From Cymbidium sinense (taxonomy: Eukaryota; Streptophyta; Magnoliopsida; Asparagales; Orchidaceae), in the NCBI GenBank assembly GCA_021442155.1, contig JAKCPB010001401.1:434001-498000 (forward strand): a stretch of DNA of 64,000 bases, written 5' to 3'. A program made the translations under genes and the position numbers. The notes under the pieces were generated by a model that was not told the DNA's origin, did no database searches, and saw nothing but the letters and a program-made list of their open reading frames with translations. Shown here piece by piece: positions 46,296-56,950 of the stretch (position 1 is the stretch's first letter; every line of letters begins with the position of its first letter).

Positions 46296-47703
46296 TTCTA
46301 GTCATAAGACACTTCTATTAATGTAAACAACCTAAGCCTAAAGACTTAGAAGGGTTAAATAGGATTAGGTTATGCCTTAGGGATTAGGATAATCCACCTA
46401 CCCTACAACCAAAATGTAATCCATGTTCACCTTCTCAAACCAAACCTCAAGCTCAATTTAAACATCAAATTCAAATCCAAATCTAAACCCAAATTCCAAA
46501 ACCAAATGATTGAAGCCCATGATCAAATCCAAACTTGAAACCCTTCCTGCCATATGACCTATCCCATGGACTTAGCCAAATCTTAATCCAAATCAATCCA
46601 AAATCAATTGATTTTCTCATAATAAACATATATATTCAATCATCCTAAATATAAATCAAATATACATTCAAATGATCAAAACTAAATCAAACTAAATCAA
46701 ATTAAATCAAAACCCTTCCAAGCCATGACCTATCCCATAGATTTAGCCAAATATTAATCCAAATCAAGTCAAACTCAATTGACTTTCTCATAAATTAATC
46801 ATATTTTCAATCATCTTCACAAATCTAAATGAAATATACATTTAAATCATCAAAACTAAATCAAACCAAATCAAAATTCAAACCTAAGCCACATGACCTA
46901 TGGACTTAGCCAAATTCCTTCATTCCAAAACCCAAAATCAATTTATTTTCTCATGAATCAATCATACCTTCAATCATATTCACAAATATAAATGAAATTC
47001 TACAATCATCAAACTAACCAAAATCAACCCAACTCAAACCCAACTTAACCTTTTGACTTGAAATGTTCAAATGAACCAAAATCCATTTGAACTCAATTAC
47101 AATTGAATTTATTTATCAATCCCAAATACATATATAAACTCAACTAAATCAAACTCAACCCAAATCAAAACATTAAACCCCATTGGTCCACTTGACCAAA
47201 GTGGCCAATTTGACTATTTGAGCCAAGTTTTAATCCTACCCAAATTGGATTGAACCAAGCCCATCAAAACCTCCCATCATGATTGTTGATCACCTAGGTT
47301 GATTATCATAAAATTGGGTCAAACCAAGTCCATCCCTTAACCCATATGAACCCAAACTGGCCAAATTACTAAGCCAAATCCCTTGAAACCAATGATTCAT
47401 ACCAAATCAAAATCAATATTTGAATATGACTTGACCCTCAATTGAGTCAAACCCAATTGGCCCTCTTGACCTAGGTTGACTCAAATTATCATAAAAGACC
47501 AAATTGGGTCAAATCAAAATATAAATTGATTGCAACCAATGTCTCAAGTTCATTCCAAATTGATTGTTGAACTTGACCGATTGGACCCAATTGAACCCAT
47601 TTACCTACTAAGCCCAAATTGACCTAAAGGTTCAAGTTGGCCTAAATCAAACCAAATCCAAATTAATTTAAACCAAAGCCTACAATCATCTTCACTTGGT
47701 CAA

Positions 47704-47774
47704 CTAAACCCAAACCAACACCCAACCCAAGATAATTTGGCCAATTTGGTCAAATTGGTCAACTTAACCCATTT
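47704..47774 (+). repeat. Left copy of ~71 bp flanking duplication
   Basis: Shares CCCAACCCAAGATAATTTGG and TCAACTTAACCCATTT with 48,581-48,650, with a couple of differences in the first 20 bases. Lies immediately left of the T10 run and the module-M insertion. Confidence 0.85.
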
Positions 47775-47775
47775 A

Positions 47776-48582
47776 TTTTTTTTTTCTTAAAGTGATTCAT
47801 TTTAAGGTGTAATGTAAGATAACATATTATATGAAAGCATATTAAAATATAATGTACATAACAATATAACTTCACATATATATGGATGTGGTGGTGTGTT
47901 ACTAAATGTTATTGTACATTTTAGTATGTTTTACTTTTGTTATAATACATTGGGTCAAAACTCACAAAAATGTTAGTTTGCAGGTTGAGATGGAAGAATT
48001 TGGCCAAATTCACAGTACACACCAAGAAGCAACACCAAAACTATACTATTTTGTATCATTTGTAATAGAAAAATAATACTTTTACATCCAAAATGAACAT
48101 TATTCATATATTGAGAAAAGTTTGTTATTTGTTCCTTTTTAAGTGATTCTAATCAGGTGTAATATTAAATAATATATTATATTATAGAAAATTATAGTAT
48201 AACATCATACATTATAATATAATATAGTGTTATAATTCACACTATAATAAGTTTAGCATGATATTGTATAATTAGTTTGAGCATGCACCATCACAAATAA
48301 TAAAATGTTGATTACAATGTTAAGATTATGTAATTTGAAGGAATACATTGTTAGGCTTTTGGTTGAAGTTTTAAAGGTGTGCATAAGAGAAGAAATAATA
48401 TATGATGAGAATTTCATGTCAAGGAAATGGAGGGAGATCCGCTAGGGGATCCGACATGCATTGGCCATGACATGAGGGGTCTATGTCAAGGGCATAGAGG
48501 AAAAAAATCTGCTATGGATAAGGTTCGAATTTGATTTGATTATATGATTTATGGAAAGAAGATCTGCTGGGGATAAGAATCT
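47776..48582 (-). mobile_element. ~800 bp insertion of module M with poly(A) on the - strand
   Basis: Matches 26,491-27,342 and 39,858-~40,620. On + it begins with T10 (47,776-47,785), so on - the fragment ends in A10. It contains the palindrome GAATTTGGCCAAATTC at 47,996-48,011. Element Z sequence is duplicated on both sides for ~70 bases. The inverted Z copy (about 63,830-63,880) lacks the insertion and the duplication and so resembles an empty site. A retroposed transcript of the Gypsy 3' region is one explanation; repair with filler DNA is another. Confidence 0.7.
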
Positions 48583-48650
48583 AAACCAAACCAACTCCCA
48601 ACCCAAGATAATTTGGCCAATTTGGTCAAATTGGTCAACTTAACCCATTT
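48581..48650 (+). repeat. Right copy of ~70 bp flanking duplication
   Basis: Second copy of 47,704-47,774, continuing into element Z sequence (GACCCAAATGATTTCAAATG) that matches the inverted copy at ~63,820 without interruption. Confidence 0.85.
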
Positions 48651-49254
48651 GACCCAAATGATTTCAAATGAGCCAAAATCAAATCTAAGCCAAACTAAAC
48701 CAAACCAATTGAACCAAAACATCCCAAATGATCATATGAACTTGACCAAACCTTTGGTTTGACCTAATTTGACCAATTGGTCTACTTGACCCAACCTAAC
48801 CCAATTTGACCTAAATGAGTCAAATTTAGCCAAACCTAACCAAATCAACTCCAATTGACTTGAAATTTGGGCTAACCCACTTTGGCACATTTCAAATTTT
48901 TCCCAAATCAAATCCAATGCCAAATGATCATTATACTCGGTCAAGGGCATCACATGAGACAAATCACCCATGTAAGTGGTCATTTCCATTCCTTGGCCAC
49001 TTGGTACTCTCCCAATGGTCCACGAGCACTACACTACACACCCAAGGGGTCTTGGGTCCTGACCCATGGGAGGTGAAGTCACCTCACCCTCCCCATTGAG
49101 CATTTGGAACCCATAGGACACCCATGATTTCTCATTAGCGCCACCTCACACCTTCAACCAACCAAGCCAAGCCAACTCCTCCTCCCACCCACGACTCCCT
49201 GAGATGGGTGGATGACCCACAAGCCAAACTCGATCCCACCATTCGATCAAGATG

Positions 49255-49285
49255 AAGGGGGTATAAACCTCCTCATTTCTATTCA
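49255..49285 (+). promoter_or_regulatory. Possible TATA box of element Z (+ copy)
   Basis: GGGGGTATAAACCTCC around 49,261, followed by CATTTC. The inverted copy has CTATTAAAGGAGGG at the matching place followed by a similar CTTCATTTC. Conserved position in two diverged copies is the only support. Confidence 0.35.
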
Positions 49286-50999
49286 AACATAGACAAAAAT
49301 CATTCCACAGAGCCCTACTTACCCAAGATGAGCTGTTAAAGCCATTCCCTAAGCTGCCAAGCCTGTTCCTCATTCAAAAAATACCATTCCCATCCGTCCT
49401 GAAATAAGACACTCCCATTTCGAACTTCCCCATTTCTTCATAAAACCCAAATTAACTTGCATGCACCTTCCTAGGTCTCATTGAGTAGAATGAATCATCT
49501 CCCCAAGCTTCGAGCACCAGGTGGGACTTGATCAAGGTGAGCTCCAAATTGTCAGTTGGCCCAGTGAACATCGAGGAATTGATCCAGTTATGAGCTTCGT
49601 CTCCACTAGATGAAGCTTCCTCAATTATTTGAGCCACTGGTCTTGAGCTCCAATGAGGTATGCTTCCAAAATTGATCCTTAGGGAAAAATGGGATGGAAA
49701 TGTTTGAAGAAAACTTGCATCTCATGTGTTCATGACCATTGGATCCCCTCTGATCGATGTCGTGAAGGTGTGGGATCCTTTTGGGGTTGATCTGAGCTCA
49801 GATAAGCTCGGATCAAGTGAGCAATGGTGGATGAACTCCATTCTCCCTCACTCGCATGATGTTAGATCATGCACTATCCATTTCACATGATCAAAATGGA
49901 CGGTCATGATTAGATCCACTAGATCAATCTAATTTAATCTATTAACTATGGGATTAATCTTGCCACGATCTTAGATCGGACTGAGAAAGCACATGACCAC
50001 ATAGGCATTGAGTCAGGTCAGTTATAAGTATCCAATCTCACAGTGCCATGTGGAAAGCACGCAAGCGTGCTTGGTGAATAGGATTAGGCTTTAATTAGGC
50101 TTAATTAATTATTTTTAATAGCTGAAACTTATAAAAATCATAAATAAATAAGAAAATGCAAATAAATACTCATTTTAAAGGTATTTCAAAGGAAAATTAA
50201 TTAAAAATGATCTTAACTAATTTTGAACAATAATTAAGATTTAATTATCAAATTTATTAGCTTAATTACTCTTAATCACTTAGCAATTAATCCCAAATTT
50301 TGTGTTAATTTAATGGGATGACCTCTGCCTCCCATGATTTTCTTGGGATTTATTTCTCTTAATTAGAAAATTGACTAATTAAATCTTAACTACTCTTTTA
50401 AGTTAATTAATGATTAATTAATCCGAACAATAATAAATTAGTTAATTAAGTTTATTAATATTGTTCATAAGTGAACTAAGGAATAGGGTTGGGACCCCTT
50501 TCCCTAAGTTCATTTCACGCTTTCTAAAATGGAATTAATTAAGATTTAACCAATTAATTATATCACTTAATCAAATTGAAATCATAATCACATCATACCT
50601 TAATTAATAAATCATGGGGTAGTTCTTTAGGTATTTAATAATCAAAAGGAGTTTAATGAAATTATGGTTAGTCCACATGTGTGGAAAACCATAAGAGTAA
50701 TTAATTAAGTCCCTTATTCTAATTAACTATTAATCATGAGTCAATTGCATTTGGCCCCTTTTATTTCCTAAGATCATTACAAGTTTATTTTCCATGCATA
50801 TCATGTTGGCTCATAATTATTTAGTTAATTACTTTAAGGTGACATAGGTAAGGGTAATTAATTCATCTAATTAAGGGTTCAACTTAATTAACCCATAAAA
50901 TTAACTTAATTACATTTCATTAAATTAAATCAAATCACTAATGTGGGAATGGGTTTAAATAGCAAGTGATGATTTCTCTTCTCTCTTTAAATCAAATCA

Positions 51000-53096
51000 A
51001 ATCCAAAACTTAATTAATAAAGAAGCTTTGGTTTGCTTTAAATAATCTTATTTGATTTGATTGTCCTTAAGAACTAGTTTGGTTGAATAAATCACATGCA
51101 TATATTTGATTGTACTCTTTCCAATCATGATAAATTTGGTATGTCATTTGAATTCATGCATCCATCTTATCAAAATCAAGTAAAATAAAATTAATTTTGA
51201 TTATCTAAGCTTGCATGTCTTGATTTAATTTAATATTTTTTCAGAAGCTTACAAATGAATAATAATATGTGTTATGATGGTAGTTATAAATACATAAGAA
51301 ATGCATGTACTTATAGCTTAAGTGTATGAATGTTGAGTTCTCTTTCCTCTATTTATGTGTTGATTTATATAAGATTGAATGGTAATGGGTATATAGTGGA
51401 CATCCAGAAACGAGGCTTTAGCTAGCCCCAAGGAGGTCATTTAATTACATCACTTCCTTGGTTTAACAATGACACAAACCCATTTTATTTCATTCTTGTG
51501 TATTTCAACATTAGAATTTGGATAGAGCTTTAATTCATATATATAAATGATTCAATCAAACAAAATATACAATCTTTGCATGATTTTCTTTCCCTCATTT
51601 ATGTATACATCCATATGTGTCCAAGAAAAACAAGTAAATAGTCTGGACATCCCGGGAATACATTTATGTAGACTAGATGATAGGTTAATATTAGCCTAAT
51701 CATATTTTTTTTGTAGGGAATTATGCTTAAGGGATGCTTAAAAATAAATATGAATGCTCTTTTTGTAGGTTGCATAAATCCCTAAGCATAATCCAAGTTA
51801 TGACAGGTGGGCTTAGTTACCCATGTGTAGGGTGCTAAGTCCAAATTATAAATACAACTACTTGGGATTATATGTATATTTAGCTAACCTCTATTTTCCA
51901 GGTGTAGTTAGATTTACTTTTCTCACATAAATGTATTTTTTGCAATAGGAATTAGGATTAGTGCTACGGGAGATTAGTATAAGCAATGGTTAGAAGGCAT
52001 TGTCTTGGGGTGCCCTGTGATGCCTTAAAAGCAAGCACCATCCAAATCAAAGGAACCAAATCAGAAATGGAGATATGAAGAAGAAGACACCCATAGCATT
52101 TAATATAATTATAATTATTCTTTCATATTCTAGGTTGTATAAAGGTATAGCTCGGCTGCCCATCTTTTCTCTCTTCGGGTTGTATGGCGGTACCCAACCG
52201 CACCTGCCTTTTATTCTTTTATGATTGTTTATATAATTTTTTTATGTTATGTTTACATTGTGCATTAGGACAGCATGCTTTTTGTAGTTTCTTAAATGAT
52301 TGATGCTTTAATGTGTTGCTTGGATATGATTAGGCTCTGAGGATAAATATAACTTTTCTATGCAACTAATCACTCGTAACTAAATTTTAAATAACTCATA
52401 ACCTCATCATAAAGCCTAAGACATAAATAAGATAATTAAAAGATTTAGCAACCCCTTAGCTATATGGTTGTATGTTTCACATCATGCATGCATAGTCTTT
52501 CTCCCTTAAACATGAATGATCTCCATCCTTGCACAATAAATGAATGCTTGACCTGTGAGGGCATCCCTTGTGGTGGAGAACACCTTTTAGCTGATTTGAC
52601 CCATAACCTATTTCATCATGCATTTAGGCATAAGAAATCCTAAAGCCTCTATCAAAATGATGTGTCTAAAATTAAATAAAATTTAAAAAGAGTTTGCATC
52701 AATAGATTAAGTCATATTCTCTTACCACTCATGCTCTAGTCTCTTAGGGAGTGTGTTTAGGACTTTGGTCTATTTCTAATTAAATAACTACCCTAACAAT
52801 CTTAAAATTCATAAGACTAAACTACATGATTTTAAAATTATAGAAGGAGTTAGCTGGTTGCCACTCCTGGTAGTTATAAGTCTAGAAGTCAGACAATTTA
52901 TTCTTTCTTGTGGAGTTAAACCCTTATGTCCACCTATTGCCTAGTTTTAGGTCATGCTTTAGCTCATACTAAAGCTCCCTAGATTTAAGATCTGAGTTAA
53001 CTATTTCCTTTAGGCTATGAGCATAAATCCTCACCTCTTAGGCATTCCCACAACCTTGTGTTGGTGGATTATAAGCCTTTGTAATCTAATTAAATT
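51000..53096. other. AT-rich unassigned region
   Basis: No coding frame with recognisable similarity. Two loosely similar stretches contain TGGACATCC (51,397 and 51,642). A ~47 bp near-repeat at 52,132-52,220 (GGTTGTATAAAGGTATAGC / GGTTGTATGGCGGTACCC) is the only GC-richer spot. The left end may continue element Z. The right end stops at Gypsy linker sequence. Nothing else can be supported. Confidence 0.5.
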
Positions 53097-53570
53097 TCAA
53101 TGGAAAACATATAATGTAAATAGTCGGTTGTGCTCGATTGTCCCTAGGAGTAAGTCTTCATCGCTGAATGTAACACCTAAGATGTCCTTCGTGTGACATG
53201 CCTCTTCTTTAATAGTGGTCAACTGAGCTAAGCATATCTCTAGATCAAGTAAGGCCTTGATTAGAGATTCCCTCATCTCTTTGGATAAGACAATGGCATC
53301 GTATATGCTTAACTTAGCTTGAAACTTTCTAAGGTGTGCTAGGACATTGTAATCAACTTTGGCTTGGTCATCCACAAGCATATCCATGGGTAGAGAATCC
53401 TATGGAGGGGCTATCCTAGGAGGTAGAACTTTTCCACTGCTTAGGTTGACTTCAGTGACTTCTTTGAATGATGAGCTTGTGGAAAGTTCTACCTTCTCAT
53501 TGGGAATACCTACAACTTCTCTTATGGGATCTTCATAGTCAGTTGACTCGAAGCCAATCTTAAGAGGTGA
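53097..53570 (-). mobile_element. Gypsy gag-pol linker fragment G4
   Basis: The frame 53,097-53,387 reads VDYNVLAHLRKFQAKLSIYD, then SKEMRESLIKALLD, then FSDEDLLLGTIEHNR: the linker just upstream of the protease in plant Gypsy polyproteins (YD.L.HL...LS.YDAL, DEDL.LG...HNRPLYV). A related frame with stops extends to 53,570. On + the right edge changes directly to CCCTAAACACTAAAAC. It lies upstream, in Gypsy sense, of the part where G3 starts (46,295), so G3 and G4 could be halves of one element split by ~6.8 kb. Confidence 0.78.
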
Positions 53571-53904
53571 ACCCTAAACACTAAAACTTAAAACCTAAAC
53601 CCTAAAACCAAAACCCCAAACCCTAAACCCTAAACCCTAAAAAGCTAAAAACCTAAATCTAAACTAAATAAAACCTAAAAATAAAATAAATAAATAAACT
53701 TAAATTAAATTAAAATAAAAAATAAAATAAAAACATAAACTAAAATAAATAAATTAAACTAAATAAAAATAAAAAATAAACCTAAATATAACTAAAAAAT
53801 AAAATAAATAAAAATTAAACTAAATCAACTAAATAAACCTAAACCTACTAGTTTACTTAATTTAAAAAAACCTAAACTACAACCTAAACCCTAAACCTAA
53901 AACT
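53571..53904 (+). repeat. Telomere-like satellite block 11
   Basis: About 330 bases: CCCTAAA words, AAATAAA-rich section, break motif AGTTTACTTAATTTAAAAAA at 53,850-53,869, a short CCTAAACCCTAAACC tract, then LINE-3. It holds a single compact unit of the satellite between Gypsy and LINE DNA. Confidence 0.9.
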
Positions 53905-56900
53905 CTTGAGCATCTTCTCTCCTCCTCCATTATCTATGGAGGCATCTCCTTTGTGGCTTTTCTTATGGACATTTTGGCTAGTACTCCTTTTCGATGGCTT
54001 AGCTCAGCCTTCGGCTTCTCCTATCATGTGCCACTATTGATCATGGTTGCGTTCACTGCTTCCCCATGGGGAAATCCTGAGATTTTAGCTGCACCCGTTA
54101 AAGTTTTTGACTCCTTGGGGCTCTCTAGTTTAAATCAATCGCTGGCTTCAAAATCCTTCAAGGATGTTCTTGCTGGTAAGGCCAATTGTGCTGGTGAGTC
54201 TCTCGAGCTTATCTTACCTCCTTCAAGGTGTACCACAATAATGTGTTTTGATTTGGTTATGTAAACCCTTTGAATTCACATTGAGGGTAAATTTGCTTTG
54301 TGTCATCCTACTTTGGAGAATATTCGATCATTTTTCCATAGCACTCTCGGTATTTTTATCTGATTGATCGATTCTCATCATGTCTTTATTCTGCTTTCAA
54401 ATGACTTAGATTATTCTCCAATTTTTTTCTCGATGCTCATATATTCTTTTCAATTGTCAGATGTGATTGTTGAAATGGATGCTTCATTTTGATATTAAGG
54501 AGGTATCTCCTATTGTTCTAGTTTGGATCTCTCTTCCCAATTTGTGTGTCCATTTCATTAATCCTGAGTTTCTTTTGCTATGGGTGCACTTTATTGATCA
54601 TCCTCTTCAAGTTGATCGTGCTTCTAATAGCCATCTATTGCTTGGATTCTAGTCAGTTGGATATAACAAAAAAATTTCCAAAGGAAATTTGGCTAGGATG
54701 AAATATGGATATTTGTGAAAAGTGGATTTTGAGAATTTTACTATTTTTTGTTCCCATTGAAAATTCATGGTCATGGAGTTTTGGATTGCTTTGTGGTTCA
54801 TCCTCACCTTAAGAAACCCAAACCCATGCATAATAACTCATCCCAATCTTAAGGTGCCCTTGGTTAAACCATAGAAAGTTGTTCCAATGGATAACTCTTT
54901 ACGAGGGTTATTGCCTTGATCCTCCCACGCTCCTTTACAATGTTGCGGCTCTTAAGCCTAGATCAGTCTATTGGATGTCACTCATGTTAATAAGGATGCA
55001 TTACCTTGTAATGGGCCTATCCATTTGAATCACACTGATATCGGTAATAATATGGACAAAAATATGTTTTCAAAACTTATGGATGATGATTCTATCTCAA
55101 ATGATTCCATTCCTGCTTCTTGGTCACCTTTAATTGATGAATGTGATCCTTCATGAGGGCTTGAGTGGTGATCAAACTAATAATAAAGTTTATAATCCTG
55201 ATTTGGGCACTTGTGATTTAAATTCTAATCCTCTTCATCTAATGTTGAACTTTTTAATCCAATTTTGCAACATAATAATGATTTGGAAGAAGGTGAAGTG
55301 GCTCTGATGTTTTAAATGTGCAACCTTATTCCAAGCATATCCCTGAACAATCTCTATCGGATGGTGATGTTGTGGATATGACTAATAAATTTCAAATAGT
55401 TTTTAGAAAGAAAACTAAAACTCCTAAAACTAAATTTCCTAACTTTGCCAAAGTTACTAGATCTGGCTCTTCTACCCAAAAATAAATGATTTATTTCATA
55501 ATTTGGAATGAGAGAGGGATTGGTACCCTCTCTGTTAGAAATTAAATTAGAAATTTAGTTTGTTTTTATAATATTTCCTTTTTGGCTATCTTGGAACCCT
55601 TTAGTCTTCCTTCTAACATTTCTTCGATTGCTAGAATGATTAGTTTTGGTAATTTTTTTGCTAACTCGAGCAATAAAGTTTGGACTTTTTTGGAATAATC
55701 CCAATGTTCTTCAGGTTTTGGATGATTTATCCCTGGTTGTGAATGTTAAGGTTACTTACAATAATTGGTGTTGTCTTGGTTCATTTGTTTATGCTTCTTG
55801 TAATTGAAATGGTAGACGGATTCTTTAGGAAGATATGATTTGTTTCTCTTCTTTGATGCACCTTGGTTTGTGGGTGGGGACTTTTACACTATCTCTTCTT
55901 CCTTTGAACGGGTTGGTGGTAATGTTCTGAACTTATTTTTTATGGAAGATTTTAATAACATGATCCTTGATTGTCATCTTCGATATTGTCTTTTGGGTCT
56001 CAATTTACTTGGAATAATTATAGACTCAGTAAAGGTTAGATCGAAGTTCTTTTTAACCATTTGTGGATTAACCTTCTCCCTAGTACTTCTGTGGAGCACT
56101 TAAGCAGAACCCTTCTGGACCATTCTCCCTTACTTATCACTATGAATTTTAATGCTACTAAATCCTCCTCCCCTATCCCTTTTAGCTTTCAAAATATGTG
56201 GCTCATGGAAGATAGATTTTTGGATGTTGTTGCTCATCTTGGGTGAACCTCTCCATCCGATGATTCTATTTTGGGATGAGGACATTGTGGTTCAAATTAA
56301 AAAGACTTAAATAATGCCTTAATTGGTGGAATAAACATTGTTTCAAGAAACTTTTTGTCAATATCAAAGAAATGGAGAATGAGGTTATAGTTTTGGAAGA
56401 TGTTGTTGTTAATGACCCTTCTAAAATTCATTTGTTGGCTCAAGCTAAAAATAGGTTAACATGTTATCAAGACATGGAGGAGACCTATTGGCAGCAAAAA
56501 GCTTCTATGAAATGGATCTCTTATGGTGATCGTAATACTAAATATTTTCATGCCATGGTTAAAAAAAGGCTTTAAATCACATTCATAAAATTAAAACTAA
56601 TGATGGTGTTTGGTGTTCAAATAAAAAGGAGCTTACTAATTATTGTTTCTTTTATAAAGAGCTTCTTAATAATAATGTTGCTTATGATGATTTTTCTTGG
56701 CCTGTTATTATTAATCTTTTTTATGATGATAACAAGATGCTTTCTTTCTTACCTTCGAATGATTCGACACTTTGCATAGTATGAATACTATGTAGCTAGC
56801 CTTGATGGTTATTCTACCCTCTTTTTCCAAAAAATGTTGGATTATCATTAAAGAGGACTTGGTTAAAGCGTTCTTGATTTCTTTAAGGGTACTCTCCCAA

Positions 56901-56950
56901 ATATTTTGCTTGTGATTGTAATTAATTCAAAAAGACAATCTGAATTTTAG
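53905..56950 (+). mobile_element. LINE-3: 3'-truncated plant L1 copy
   Basis: Keeps the 5' leader (CATCTTCTCTCCTCCTCC), the ORF1 start (ATGGAGGCATCTCC near 53,935), ORF1 with SFKDVLAGK (frame 53,953-54,264), a degraded zinc knuckle near 54,750, EN starting IIWNERGIG near 55,500, GGDFYTIS (Tyr for the usual Asn, ~55,876), DHSPLLI (~56,118), linker frame 56,372-56,575 (QDMEETYWQQK, GDRNTKYFHAMVKKR), and the first part of RT to ~56,940. No RT core, RNase H or poly(A). Same subfamily as LINE-2. The 5' end lies against a CCCTAAA tract, as for LINE-1. Confidence 0.9.
53935..54830 (+). pseudogene. LINE-3 ORF1 remnant
   Basis: The ATG near 53,935 is shifted from the longer open frame (53,953-54,264), which contains AAPVKVFDSLG and SFKDVLAGK, equivalent to the SFKDALSGK of LINE-1 ORF1. 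Later frames hold a KIHGHGVLDCF stretch equivalent to the CCHC knuckle, with a stop between its cysteines. Several frameshifts; not functional. Role as for LINE-1 ORF1. Confidence 0.75.

Larger units (their letters stand above)
46300..51000 (+). mobile_element. Element Z, + copy: LTR-like non-coding element
   Basis: About 46,300-49,100 is made of CAAATTTGACC/CCAAATCAAA-type words on +. A promoter-like GTATAAACC follows at 49,261, then a mixed leader (49,270-49,700), a GATC-rich section (49,740-50,090) and a TTAATTAA-rich section (50,090-51,000). The part from ~47,600 matches the inverted copy at 61,200-64,000 in the same order, so it is a dispersed element. U3-like, TATA and leader order suggests a long LTR, but I could not find TG...CA ends or a PBS. 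No convincing ORF. Confidence 0.6.

Noticed and set aside
52130..52225. Possible tRNA-derived promoter or SINE (TAGCTCGGCTGCCC and GGGTTGTATGG)
   Set aside because: The first word resembles a tRNA A box, but no matching B box (GGTTCGANNCC) follows at the right distance, and no cloverleaf can be drawn.
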